A stretch of DNA of 64,000 nt from Hypholoma sublateritium FD-334 SS-4 (GCA_000827495.1 KN817533.1:310001-374000), one strand, 5' to 3'; counted from the first letter of the stretch, positions 11,674 to 23,266 are shown. Numbers and translations are program-made. The notes: generated by a model not told the origin, from the letters alone.

Positions 11674-14542
11674 TAGTGTTGTTGGCCAAACCTCGCCATC
11701 TCGCCAAACCGGCGATCGCCACCTGGCGATCGCCAGGTGGCGAGTCAGAATTTCCACATGGGGGTGGCGAGACATGGCGAAACCCCCCAAGGCGGCGCAG
11801 TCGTGCACAGCCACTGATCAGGACGATAATCGCAGTAAACGAGATAATGTAATTCTTTACCAACCACTATGAGCACAAAGAAGGGTGGCCGTGCACTGGA
11901 CGACTTCATTTATGAGCACTACTCTACTGTTGGCGAGAGAACACCGGCTAAGCGCTGGAATATGCGCTGTAACTACTGTCCGGAATCTGCCAAAACCATT
12001 CTCCACCGAGATCAGCGTTGTCTGACCCACCTGTCTAAAGCTGGATCTGATGGTGGCTGTCCGAATGCCCCAGCTGACGTTAGATCCCAGGCTCGTTCTA
12101 AGCTAATGGCCAAGGGAGGAATAGAAATCCCACAGATCGACTCTGATATTGAGATCATCGACTTGGATGCGGCCGTTTCTGAAACTGGCGGGCCTAGTTC
12201 TTCTAAGAAGGCAAAGATTTCTAAGACTCAGGATAGCTCTACTTCAACAAAACGAGACCTTAATTCCTATCTTGACCGATCCATGACTGTGGGGGAGATC
12301 GACAAGGCAAATATAAATCTTTTAAGGTGTGTAATTTATCTACTGAGTGTTTAGTTCACGTTTATACTTATTCTAATGTCCTCATTCAGATATATGATTC
12401 ACGGAAATGTCCCGCTTTCTCATTCCGAAAATCCTTTCTTTCTCAAATTTGTCCATTGCCTTCGCCCTTCCTATGATCCTGCTACACGTTATGTTTTGAA
12501 TGAGCGTTATCTTTTAGCTGAAGAAGCAAGGGCTTATAACGAGGACTTGAAACGGCTTGAGGGACGAAATAATCTTACATATCTCATGGATGGCTGGGAG
12601 GATATTCAGCGCCGTAGTATCTATGGAACAATGCTCGCGGAAGTCGGAGAATATCCGGTTGTTCTTGGTCTTGAAGAGCTTACTGGTGTCCGCGCCACGG
12701 CCGATAATCTCATTGCCCTTTCTGAGAGAGCTATTATCAAGAAGGAGATTACTATTGAGAATGTAATTGCTGTTTGTACCGATAACCCAACCACAATGCA
12801 GGCTTTTCGCCGGAAATGGGCTATCCTTCATCCGTGGATCATCGTACGTGCACTTACATTCATTCCATTTTACTTCAAGTCTAATATTTATCAAGATGCT
12901 GGCATGCTTTATGCACGGAATTAACACCATTCTCGGGAAGATCACATCTTTCCCACCAATCAAGGATGCTATTAGCAAAAACTCACGTATCGTCACATTT
13001 TTCAACTCTTCTCACTACTGGGGCGGTCAACTTGAGATGTGTGCACAAGACAAAGGAGTCACCCGCGGCCTAAAAACTAATACTGAATCTCGTTTCTATT
13101 CCCTTATTTTGCAAGCGCTTAGTGTTCAAGAGCACAAATCAGCGCTAATGGAACTTTGTGGAAGGGATGGAGCACAGCGTAGCATTGGTGGTCTTACTCC
13201 TGTCAACCGGGATGTTGTTGCTACTGTGTTTGACCTTCAACGTTGGCGGCTTACAGACCAGTTAATCCGCATATGCAAACCTCTTGTGGATATTATTGGC
13301 GATATCGAATCCCGGGATTCCTCACTGGCTGATTGTATGCTTCAGCTTATATGGGCTCACCGTGAAGTTACTCGTGCTTTGCCCATTGAGGGCGATAATC
13401 TAGAATTCACATCGCATGCAAACAGGGTACTCACCACTCAATTCCATCTCATGAACACCGACATTCATTGGCTTACTTTATTCCTTCATCCTCTTTGTCG
13501 TAAATTGGCAATTTCTTCGGCAATTCATTCACGGTCCCTGGAAGATGCATATCTGATTGCCCTCAAAATTGTCAGGAACTGGAATTGGTCTAAAGCTCTT
13601 GCAGAGAAACTTGCTAAGGATCTCAAGGCTTATTATCTGGGTCAAGACCCATTTTCTGGTGGCAAGGCAGACGGAAAGGATTGGTGGGAGTCACTAGTTT
13701 GCAACGTGACTGACCATCCGCTCAAAGCCCTCTCCATCAAACTCTTTTCTATCGTCCCTCATGCCGCGGAAGTGGAGCGCTTCTTTTCTAATCTTGGTGG
13801 GATCCAATCGGTCAAACGATCTCGCCTCACAGTTGCCCATATGCAAACGTTTGGAATGTTACGGAATCACTACACCCGCCAACTTTCCGAGAACGCAGAG
13901 AAACAAGGCAAGTCCACTCGCCGCAAACATGCCCATATGCACACATCAGAGACGCCTGGAATCAATGCGGCTCGTGCCAAAAACCTAACCGACACCTTCA
14001 CTTATACTCCTCTTGTTGTGGAGTACAGCAATGCAAATATTGAAGGTCCCGAAGCAATTACGATGGATGAATTTGATGCAGAATTTGACCGACTTGAACA
14101 AGAACCAGCTGAGCCAGCTGACGCTGGGGATAATCTTGGTGGTAATATTGGAATTGGCGATGTATATGATTTATCCACACTAGATGCCATCCGTGGTGGC
14201 CAGGCTGTTCCCACTAGTGCAGAAAATGAGCTTGGTGTCCTTCCTCAGACCTTGGTGGGAGCAGAAACCTGGGATGCTAGCTCATTATTACGCTCTTTAG
14301 GTATTTAGATCTTGTTCAGGACTGTTCTAGTATACAAAGTCTATGTAAACCAATTCATAAACACCGAAAAATGAGAGTTTATTGTGCAGAAAGTTGTTGT
14401 AACTTGGTCGTAACCGTCAGGTAGAAATCCGGCCGGAGTTAGCCGGTCGCCAGTCTCGCCAGGTCTCGCCATTTTCCCACGCCAATAGCCTCGCCACACC
14501 GGCTATTGGCGAGACCTTTTGGAGGTTTAGCCATACACACTA
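11674..14542 (+). mobile_element. complete hAT DNA transposon, 2869 bases
   Basis: The element starts TAGTGTTG and ends CACACTA. Its terminal inverted repeats (11674-11694 and 14522-14542) agree at 17 of 21 positions, and it is flanked by a perfect 8-base duplication CCCCTTGT. Both subterminal regions carry many GGCGA/TCGCC words arranged as palindromes (left: around 11711-11745; right: around 14480-14515), the kind of array hAT transposases bind. Inside is one gene with an unbroken three-exon transposase. Perfect duplication plus an open gene means a recent, possibly still mobile copy. It sits about 50 bases beyond the stop codon of the permease gene that ends at 14603. Confidence 0.92.
11869..14308 (+). 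CDS. hAT family transposase
   Basis: Three exons (11869-12326, 12390-12843, 12896-14308) join in phase to 774 residues without a premature stop. An N-terminal Cys/His cluster (MRCNYCPESAK, then RCLTHL and GGCPNAP) resembles the BED-type zinc finger that binds transposon ends. The central part holds the DUF659-like region of hAT enzymes (YLMDGWEDIQRRSIYG, then VIAVCTDNPTTMQAF), followed by the CFMHGINTILGKI segment equivalent to the conserved CxxH helix. Residues about 569-631 form the hAT dimerisation domain (VPHAAEVERFFSNLGG, then KRSRLTVAHMQTFGMLRNHY). Catalysis needs an Asp-Asp-Glu triad; Asp in GWxD-like and CTD contexts is visible, but I cannot place the Glu with certainty. Hidden introns of 50-60 bases fit host-like expression. 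Confidence 0.9.
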
Positions 14543-14550
14543 CCCCTTGT
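14543..14550. repeat. right target-site duplication of the hAT element
   Basis: CCCCTTGT, exact copy of 11666-11673. Confidence 0.9.
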
Positions 14551-14602
14551 ATACTTTTCTCCCTAGGGTCACCCAAGGCACGCCTCGCCCCAGCGCCCAC
14601 AC

Positions 14603-16687
14603 TCACTTCTGCGGCGTGCGCACAAAGTCGAGCGCGCGCGTGTGCAGCGCGGTGGAGGTGGCGAGCGGCTTTTCCTCCTCGTCGAGCTTCACGCGGCGGA
14701 ACACGTGGCGCAGCAAGCCGTCCTTCCCAATCTCCTCCACGCGGCGGAGCTTGTACCCCAGCACGCGCGGCAGGACCTGCGCCCATGCCACCCAGTACAA
14801 GAAGCCGATCCCGAACACGGCCCAGCCCGCGATGGCGTGCGTCCAGTACGGGAGCGTCGTGTATGGGTCGGCGCCGGCCGGCGGCTTGATGAAGGGCACG
14901 ACGAAGAGGAAGACGTTGACGGCGCCGAAGAAGAACGCGGCGATGAGCGCGGGGAGCTTGACGCGCGGCCAGTCGGGGTATGGGAAGAAGGCGAGGTATA
15001 TGATTCCGAAGGATATTAGGGCGTTGATGACGGAGAGAGGGTATGAGATCTTAGGGGAGGTAAGCGTGGTGCAGCGCAGTGGCGGGAGAGAAATACGCAC
15101 GACGTTGATGACGAAGTTATAAGCATCGCCGGGGGGGAGCGCAAAGATGATGATGAGGCAGATGATCCAGTCTGGATTCGAACGGATTAACAGGGCTATT
15201 TATTTCGGAACAGGGTGAACGACGTACGCAGTGCAAGACCAGCAAGAGGCGCATTGAATGGGCGATTCGATCCCCAGAATTTGCTAAAGGGGAGGATGCC
15301 TTCGCGGCCTAGCTCCTGGTTGACGCGCCCTTGACCGAATATCTATTTGATGCCATTGAGCCGACACGCATTGGGAAACAGAACGAAAATTACACACCAC
15401 AGACAGCACATTTCCTAGCGCGGACAATGCAACGAACACAGATAGAGCGCGCTCTGCTTTCGGCCCATAAACATTTCTGAACAGAAGAGCGGCAACGAGA
15501 CGCCCCGAGCTGGTGATTTCGTCCTTGGTAGCACCGGCGAAGTAGGCGATGTTGGCAAGCAAGTAGAGTATAGCGACGACGCCGATGGCAAGTGGACCCG
15601 CGATACGGACGGTGCGCTGCGGGTTCTTTACCTCCGCGAGCGCGTAATTAACGTTACTGAAGCCGATATATGACCAAATGACCTGCAAGCGCTGATCAGC
15701 GACACGGCGCTAATTGGCCCGGAATAGACCGATGACGCACATTGTAGAGACTGAGGCAGAACGACGACGCGCTGGCTGTCGTGCCCTCGAACGCGTTTGT
15801 GAAGTTGTGGGGTTTGTCAACTTTCATGTGGCCGCCGAGCGCGACNAACCCGGTGATGACGATGAACACGAGCACGAGGATCTTGAAAACGCCGAGGAAG
15901 TTCTGGAGGCGTAAGCCCCATTTCAACGCGAGGCCGTGGAGGAGAAGGGCGAAGGTGACGCAGGCGAATCCCACAAGACGGAGTGTCCACCGTGTAGGTT
16001 CGACATCAGCGGCAAGCAGGATGTATTCTCCAAATACCAGGGAATTTCCCGCGGCCCAAGCTACGCAAATGTCGGATGAATAATATGCATCTCAAAAGGA
16101 TGAGTAACATACCTAATAGGACTGCGTTCGAAGCGAAAACTGAAGTTATGAGGAACTTGGGCTTCCTGAAGAGGTATTCCAGGTAGTTTTTCTCTCCGCC
16201 ATTCTTGGGGAGCGCCTATACGCCGCTACATTGTAAGCGAGATTCCGTGAATGGACGACTGAGCGAACGCACCGAGCCCCAAATGATGTAGACCTGCATG
16301 CCAGCCGCGGCGATGATTGCACCGATGACCCACATAAATCTAGAGGTAGCATCAAGCACACTGCAGGTGCATCGAAATTGGTATGGGATTCTCACAATGA
16401 TAGCCCTACGCTTCCGCTCAGATGCAGGATCGAACTTGGCGTGGCGAAGACACTGAAAAACAGTATGATTACAACAAGGCTATGCCCGAGACGGATAATA
16501 CATACCCTGTTCCGATAATGCGGTTGAAGATGATGAAGACGGCCGAGAAGAGGCCAATCTGGCGACGCTCGTGGTTGGGAACGACATCTTCATGATGAAA
16601 GTTGATGTCGTCGTCTGAGATGACCCCGACGCTGACGTCTTCCTTCTTCAAAGACGATTTCTCGTTCTCTGTGTACGTTGAGGACAT
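14603..16687 (-). CDS. amino-acid permease, LAT/high-affinity methionine permease type (copy 1)
   Basis: Plasma-membrane amino-acid transporter of the APC superfamily, closest in pattern to yeast methionine permease MUP1. Nine exons join in phase to 548 residues: 16687-16506, 16452-16396, 16339-16273, 16215-16113, 16060-15741, 15682-15398, 15342-15228, 15171-15101, 15049-14603. A short acidic N-terminus leads into the family signature FIIFNRIIGTGVFATPSSIL (TM1), then about twelve hydrophobic helices, the substrate-helix segment VIWSYIGFSNVNYALAEVKNP and a charged tail. An ambiguous base at 15846 leaves one residue undefined in a TM segment. The hAT transposon sits just past its stop codon, so its 3' UTR or polyadenylation may be altered. 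A second full copy lies at 24909-26881 and a broken one at 19640-20515. Confidence 0.9.
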
Positions 16688-17919
16688 GACGTCGTGCAGG
16701 AAGGCGGGGAGGAGCAGGGAATGGCGGCTGGGGAGAGGCGTATATAGCTGCTTCTCGGTTCGCCAAATGGAGGCCGATGGAAGTTTTTGTCGGATCTCAT
16801 CAGGATGGCGAGCTTCGGCTCAATGGTGGTATGCATATTCGTTGTGCCGCGCGCACGAGCGGTGGTGGTGGAGAAAGTCTTTGCCAAGAAGCGTAAAAGG
16901 CGTGATGTGATGGCTTTCGGAGCGAAACTCTGTCCCGCGCTCTCGATCACACCCGCACCGAGGTACAGACCGCAGCTCCGACTACCAATCGCCATCTCTC
17001 ATATACCTTGTCATTTTCTGTTGCATTTAAAGATGCACGCGATGAATGGAAGCTCCGAAGTCGGTCTGAAGGGTTCAGGGAACATGTAAGGAAAACCAAG
17101 GTCGAGTATAGCTGACTGCGTGATTCATCACGCCGCGCTAACCGTGAATAACGCCATCGCGGATCCCAATGACGCCCGGACTGGACTTGAGCTCGACGAC
17201 TAGATTTGCCTGTGCTCTTGACCGTATGGCTATGCAGAGCTGCAATCATGCGCAAAAACTGTAGATTCCGTCCTGGTTGACGTGCCTGATTATCCTCAGC
17301 CAAACAGCCGGTAAACGAAAATTAGTTACCGCGGCAGGCTCGGAGTTAGAAATATCGCAAGACGTATACTGATCTCCACTGTAGTGCGGTTGAGAGTGCG
17401 CTATAGTTCATCAACCTCAAAAAAAAACGCAGCGATGGTGGAGAATCGAATTGAAGATGGGTATGAGTGGCTATGCAGAAAGACGCGCCCACAAATTAGT
17501 CGAAGCGCTCATAATTCGGAATTCGGGGCAGCGGAACCGATCAGATTAATTAAGCGCATCTAATCTTGTCCTGCCACGTTGCCCTTCCTTCCTTACAGCC
17601 ACATTCACGTCTAGAGAATCGATTAGTTACCTGCAGTGTCCGCAGTTATAACAAAATTCAATCATGGATAACTTCCGCAGAAAGAGAGTATGTATCTCAA
17701 TGAGTCGATTGACCTCGCTCAGTGATACATCCGTCATCAATACAGACGCTTTCAACATCGTTACTTCGGAGAAGGCCATGGCTGTACTTCCGGTGGCCGT
17801 TCGAGCCTCCTTTTAAAAGAGATAATTAGAATAGATCAATTTCGTCAGACAGGGATTGTAGTCAACCCTCTGCGAGCCCCGACGCGAGCCCAGCCACCGG
17901 CAAAACGGCGTCTAGACCC
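16688..17919. other. intergenic, promoter side of permease copy 1 and uricase
   Basis: About 1.2 kb between divergent genes. Several GATA cores are visible, consistent with nitrogen control of both neighbours. No gene supported. Confidence 0.45.
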
Positions 17920-17929
17920 TTATCTTATC
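17920..17929. promoter_or_regulatory. tandem GATA-factor sites upstream of uricase
   Basis: TTATCTTATC contains two overlapping-orientation GATA cores (GATAAGATAA on the other strand), 103 bases before the uricase ATG. Such paired sites bind AreA/Nit2-type nitrogen regulators, and uricase genes in fungi are classic targets. The role here is inferred. Confidence 0.45.
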
Positions 17930-17942
17930 AGTGCCCACAACA

Positions 17943-17948
17943 TATAAG
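17943..17948 (+). promoter_or_regulatory. TATA box of uricase
   Basis: TATAAG, 84 bases before the ATG at 18032. Confidence 0.45.
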
Positions 17949-18031
17949 CAATCTCGACCCATCTCTTACTGTAATACAACGTCTCCCACAGCTAGCTCCG
18001 AACCCTTTCACTTCCTACATCCATCTACATA

Positions 18032-19395
18032 ATGTCGGCGTCCACCCTGAGCGAATTGACCGCCGCACGCTACGGAAAGACTAGCGTCCGCGTCTTCCGC
18101 GTCGTCCGCGAGGGGAGCTGGCAGCATATTGTCGAATACAACGTGGAATCTCTGCTGGAAGGTGCGATATCTACCAGGTGAGTATTCCAATTCGATGTGG
18201 GAAACTTGGCGCAGAAAAGCGAGCATTTTTCAGCTACACGGAAGCCGACAACTCTGTCGTTGTCGCGACCGATTCCAGTGAGCTTATGAATGTTGCGACT
18301 CCCACCACTGGCTGACGATCATATCGATTTTCAGTCAAGAATATCACGTACTGTGCGTCTCAGAGAATCAGATAGCCCCGTTATCTGATCTTCCTCGCAG
18401 ACCTCGCCAAGATCTCGCCACACATCCTCAACGCCGAGAAATTCGCCCTGCATCTCGGCACATTCTTCGTGTCGAAATATGCCCACATCTCCAAGGCATT
18501 CGTCACCGTCGAGCAGCTGCGTTGGACCCGGATTCAAGTCCCAGACAACGGCAAGCTCGTTGAACACCCGCACGCGTTCTTCAGGGATGGCGACGATAAA
18601 CGCATCGTTAAGGTTGAGGTATGTGCAATACATTCACATCGTGTGACCATGGACACTCATCCACCGCCCCCTCATTCCAGGTCGACGGCACAGCCGGAAA
18701 GGACAAGCTCGTCGGAAAGGTCGTTGCAGGGATCTCAGATCTCCTCGGTGCGTCCCCCACTCGCCTCACTACTCACCACAGGGGCTCATCGCAGTGCAGT
18801 CCTCAAGTCGACCGGCTCCGCCTTCGAGAACTTCTTCCGCGACGAGTTCACGACGCTCGTTCCCGTGAACGACCGCATATTCTCCACTTCCGTCGACCTC
18901 ACGTACACCTTTGCCGACATCGCGTTGCCCGCCCCGACAGACGAGAAGAAGTTCGACTTCGTCGTGCCCGTACAGAAGGGCGCGGACGGCTACGCGGGCA
19001 GTGTCTGGGACGAGGATGTCCCCGCGCGTGCACGCACAGCGACGCTCGAGACCTTCGCTGTCGACGAGAGCGCGAGTGTCCAAGTGCGTCTGCCGCCCCA
19101 TTGGCTGAAGACGAGACGTTGACGGTTTTTTCTAGGCCACGCTGTACAAGATGGCACAGCGTATCATCGCGGAGAACGCGCATGTGAGCACGGTGTCGTA
19201 CTCGCTGCCCAACAAGCACTACATCCCGGTGGACATGAAGTACATCGGCGTCGACAACACCACCCCGTTCGTCTTCCTCTGCTATGAATGTTTTGGTGGT
19301 GACTCACCGAATTTCTATGCAGTGCACATGCCGAGGTATTTGTGCCAATCGCACACCCCAGCGGCCTCATCACGGCGACTATCTCTCGGAAATAG
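18032..19395 (+). CDS. urate oxidase (uricase)
   Basis: Cofactor-free oxidase converting urate to 5-hydroxyisourate in purine breakdown, normally in peroxisomes. Eight exons join in phase to 326 residues: 18032-18177, 18234-18277, 18335-18352 (18 bases), 18401-18618, 18681-18747, 18800-19083, 19136-19266, 19323-19395. The catalytic Lys is in RYGKTSVRVF (Lys16), the Thr in VVVATDSIKN, and the His in YSLPNKHY. Urate-binding segments are present as LKSTGSAFENFFRDEFTTL and ASVQATLYKMAQRI. The ending AEVFVPIAHPSGLI matches the family, but the last three residues are SRK, not the canonical SKL-type peroxisome signal; either the signal is degenerate or the terminal exon is longer than I modelled. 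GATA sites upstream and amino-acid permeases on both sides suggest nitrogen-regulated purine use. Confidence 0.9.
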
Positions 19396-19639
19396 GGGAC
19401 AGGTAGCTGTTGTATTCATCTCAACCACTGTGACACAAGAGGAGACTAGATGTCCATGGAATAATGTATTCACTATGCATATATAGCACTATTAGCTTTC
19501 AAGATTCTTCAGAAAGATTCTTGCGAATGCCACATCCTCTTCGAGGGGTCAGTCACCGGCCTACAGTCCGATCAGAGTAGTTGATAGGGCAACATCGAAG
19601 AGAGTGCGATCGTTCCTGTTCGCGTGGTAGATCACGAAT

Positions 19640-20515
19640 GTTTGAACTTAATACACAGAGACAGGCTAACAATAGAGGCGCACCTAATTCACATCCACCT
19701 CCGCTCACAGACGGACCCCCATACCACACCACACCTAGTCTCATGCCCATCCTCTCGCGGGTGCCTTCCCAATTNGGGACCCAAATTGGGAAGGCACCCG
19801 CGAGAGGATGGGCATGAGACTACACCACACCGATGCTGTAGACCGTCCATCCTCCGAAAAAGTGTGCCCAGTAGAAAACGAGTGCGGGTATGACGAGCGC
19901 ATGCGCTGGATGGGATATCGGCGAGTGGGATCGGTCGCTGTTCGAGGATGTGGCAAATTCGGCAAGCGCACTAAGACCTGCGGCGATAGTTAATATATAG
20001 ACATTCACCATGCCTCAATCAAGTATATCACGTACGAAGAATGAGTCCTGAAAGCAGCGTCGTCGCTGGCCAATCCGCTTTACAGTAGTCGCTGAAAGGT
20101 AGGACACCTTCCCGAGCTCCTGATTGACTCGGAGAGAGAATGAAACCCAACCAGATTAGCGATCCGTACTCGATAACAACAAAATAATATGCACACCACT
20201 GAGAGGGTGTTTACAAGCGCGAAGAGCGCGACGAAGGCACTCAGGACGCCTCCTGCACACCTATCCCCCACGCAGGCGACAACGACAAGCCTCTGATATC
20301 GACGAGCTTCGCTTTACTCGTCGCAGCGAAACACGCGACACTCACCGCCGCAAACGTGAACGGGCCCGTCATTCGCAGCATCCGAGCCGGGTTGTGTATC
20401 TCCGCGAGGACGTAGTCTAACTTCGCATTCGAGAAGTCGACGTACGACCGGACAGCCTGCGTGGGTATCAGCAGTGGACAGAGCCAGTGCAGGGCAGTGC
20501 TCACATTATGTTCGG
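19640..20515 (-). pseudogene. 5'-truncated, frameshifted permease pseudogene
   Basis: A decayed third copy of the LAT/methionine permease. Minus-strand pieces match the two intact genes in order: SYVDFSNAKLDYVLAEIHNPAR (here broken over 20 kb-region frames), then FVALFALVNTLSVV, then the VNQELG-to-PF region, then a C-terminal YWAHFFGGW piece. Similarity continues into intron sequence at about 20455-20480 and into the 3' flank near 19650-19730, where it resembles the flank of the copy ending at 24909. So it arose by DNA duplication, not through an mRNA. The 5' half is absent; the homology ends about 150 bases before the NACHT gene. An 87-base fold-back element is inserted near its 3' end (19736-19822). 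Frameshifts and lost segments rule out a full transporter. Confidence 0.8.
19736..19822. mobile_element. palindromic fold-back MITE with 9-base target duplication
   Basis: The 87 bases begin TAGTCTCATGCC and end GGCATGAGACTA. The two arms are perfect inverted copies of about 39 bases around a 9-base centre that includes an ambiguous base at 19775. CACCACACC flanks it on both sides (19727-19735 and 19823-19831). Comparison with the intact permease copy shows uninterrupted sequence at this point, so this is an insertion. Termini TAGTCTC are shared with the elements at 27257 and 63083. The duplication length (8-9 bases) suggests mobilisation by a hAT transposase. Confidence 0.75.
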
Positions 20516-20665
20516 CTGTTTCCGAACTGTTCAGGGACCTACGTAGGTGCCCACGCAACACCTGCATAGACACCACCAGGACGGACAGTACATACGCCGT
20601 CTACGCACTGAGGTTTCGCTTCTACAAACTTATTTTACACCTCGCAAAGCAGTTTCAAGATCAAG

Positions 20666-23266
20666 ATGTCGATGTTCGACCGCTCCCAGTCAGTCGTAAT
20701 CCATGGCGGGACGTTCACTGCGCAGCAAATCAGTACCGTTGGACCGACACAATCATTATCAGAAGGTAATTCTAGCTTCCCACTTTTAGGTTCGCTCCCG
20801 CTGAAGTCTCTTAAATCTGAAGCCTTCAAGATTCTTCAAAGCAAAGTAGCCCCAGGGGCATTCCATAACTCCGGCGAACGATTCGATCCCCCCAAATGCC
20901 ACCCTCGCACACGACGGGCGGTCATCGAGAGGATCATGAACTGGATCCTTGGAAAGGAGAGCATGAACAGCCTCATCATGTGGCTCAATGGCGCCGCCGG
21001 CGCCGGAAAGTCTGCTATCGCACAAACGATCGCCGAGCTTTGCTATGAGGCAGGCATCCTACTGGCCTCCTTCTTTTTCTCAAAGTCTGACCCCCACCGA
21101 AACCATGCCATGTCACTGTTTCCAACACTCGCATACCAAATTGCCTGTGCAATTCCGGAGGCACGCGTGCACCTTGAACGGGTCATCGATCACGACCCGC
21201 TCATCTTCACCAGATCCCTCGAGGCTCAAATGGTAGCACTCATCGTCGAGCCTCTCCGACCTCTCATCGCCGCCGGATATTTTACAGACCCAGCTACCTC
21301 CATGCGCCTCATTATACTGGACGGTCTGGATGAGGTTGTGGAACACCGGATGCAAGGCAAGATCTTAGAAGTTTTGTCCAACGTTCTTCTGCGGCACCGC
21401 ATACCTTTGATAATTCTTGTCGCCAGCCGGCCAGAACAGCAAATCTCATTCTCTTTTGATTCTAAACTCATTTCTCCTCTCACTGACCGTCTCCGCCTCG
21501 ATGACAAATTCCGTCCAGATGATGATATCCGACTCTTTCTAGACGACTCGTTCTCAGAGATCAAGGCCACGCATCCGCGAAAGAGTTTCATCCCGGAGTC
21601 TTGGCCTTCAGTCGAAGTCATGGATACCCTGGTCTGCAAATCGTCGGGCCAATTCGTTTACGCATCTACAGTTGCTATATTTGTAGCTTCCATCCGGCAT
21701 AGGCCCACAGACCGACTGGAAATTGTCTTGGGGCTTCGTCCAGTGCACCGTGACCTACCCTTTGCCGAACTTGATGCATTGTATATCCACATCCTTTCGG
21801 TGTTGGAAGATCTACAGCGCACGTTGTTGGTCATTGGCGCTGTTTTGTTAGGCACGCCTTGTACAACATCTGAAATTGAGCATCTCCTTGACTTGGATGC
21901 CGGAGACGCGGAGTTACTTCTAGCAGATTTGGCATCTCTGGTGTCACTGGAGGGAGATGAAACTAAAACCATCCGTATCCTGCATGCATCGTTTGAGGAT
22001 TTCATCTTTGACTCCTCGCGATCGGGAATGTTTTCAATCGATGAACAGGCTATGCGGACGCAGTTGGCCTGTCTTTGCCTCCGACATCTAAATATAAGAA
22101 AGTATGGTCCATTGGATGAAGGTTAGAGCTAGCCCATATTGCTCCGTTTTCGCCAGTTAATCAAATCCAAGTAGATTGGGACAACAAATACGGATTCATG
22201 ATCTACGACATAAGATATCATTTGATGGGCAAACCCACTGCGGAGCTCGTTGATCATTTGAGCCAGCTTTCATGGGAAGTACTGCTTGACGATATAAGGT
22301 TGCATCAAGGGCAATTTCCAGATAATGCATCTAGCAATTCACGACTCGTCTGTGCCTGGCCAGTCATTCCGATTTTCATCTCAGCCATTAAATCATATGT
22401 GCGTTCAGTATTTGGTTGCAAACTTGCATTCAACTCTCTGATTGATTTTGTAGGATTTGGAGGAATCAGTATATCTCAGTCTGCAAACCCGGCTCTATGA
22501 TTCTGTAATGAAAGCGGAGCTGGATATCTTACAAGGCGACGCTTCGAAAGTCTGCACTTCGAAAATCCAGCCTTCACTGACTTTTTTACTCTGTCTCTGC
22601 TGTGAAATTATCCACCGAAGGTTCCATTCTAACGTCATGCAACTGGCAGGGTGGAATAGTGCTGCCCTCATATTTGGTTTTTTGTCACCCTTTATCGATT
22701 TCCATATAATGACACTCCATGGTGTGAGTTCCCTTCGCGAGTTCCTCCATAACGCCTCGAGGTCAGGAAGATATTATCTGGATGCAGAGAAGTACGCGGA
22801 CGCCTCATCCAGCTGCTTGAATTACCTTGGTTCCCATCGTCTGGCAGTGTTTATCAATCTACACCATACTCGTCGCAACGTCACAGCCCGATGCACAAGC
22901 CCATACAAAACAAGGCAACTAATGAAATATGTGGAGGGACGCCGTGTATGGAAAGAATATAAGCTTAGTGGCACCAATAACTTTGCATCTTATCTAAAAT
23001 TGCGCGACAGATTTCCGAAACTAGCAGGCAGACTCATTAAAAAATCACAGTACTCTTCTGCAACAAAGCTCGGGCTGATATTTCTTCCGAAAGCTCTGCG
23101 TTTATCCGCCAAGTCGGATGCGTTGATTGCTTTTTCCAGGGGCGAGAAGTCGTTCAGTCAGCGAGCGCTAGAATTTCCGGCCCTTGTCAAGAAGTGCAGA
23201 GAGGCTCTCGCTGCATATTTGGCACGAGTAGAGGGTGTCGATAATGAATCCTATCAGAGCAGGTGA
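20666..23266 (+). CDS. NACHT-domain NTPase, fungal NLR-like protein
   Basis: Signal-transducing NTPase of the STAND class; fungal relatives take part in heterokaryon incompatibility and other programmed responses. Exons 20666-22121, 22175-22398 and 22454-23266 join in phase to 830 residues. The N-terminus carries the motif VIHGGTFTAQQI, common at the start of basidiomycete NACHT proteins. Walker A is GAAGAGKSA at about residues 109-117 and Walker B is LIILDGLDE at about 215-223, followed by sensor-like VASRPEQQIS and a winged-helix-like region. The last 340 residues hold no WD40, ankyrin or TPR repeats that I can see. They contain a hydrophobic stretch and a basic helical tail, so either the sensor part is unusual or it is lost. 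The gene abuts the truncated end of the permease pseudogene. Confidence 0.85.

Noticed and set aside
14506..15122. Several frames of 90-190 codons over the permease 3' end
   Set aside because: Shadows of the GC-rich permease exon and the hAT right end.
15170..15182. TTCGAAT word on the minus strand resembling a tRNA T loop
   Set aside because: It lies in a permease intron next to the acceptor and the surroundings do not fold as a tRNA.
19396..19735. Frames around 19581-19893 next to the uricase 3' end
   Set aside because: They run through the palindromic element and the pseudogene 3' flank, so they are not genes.
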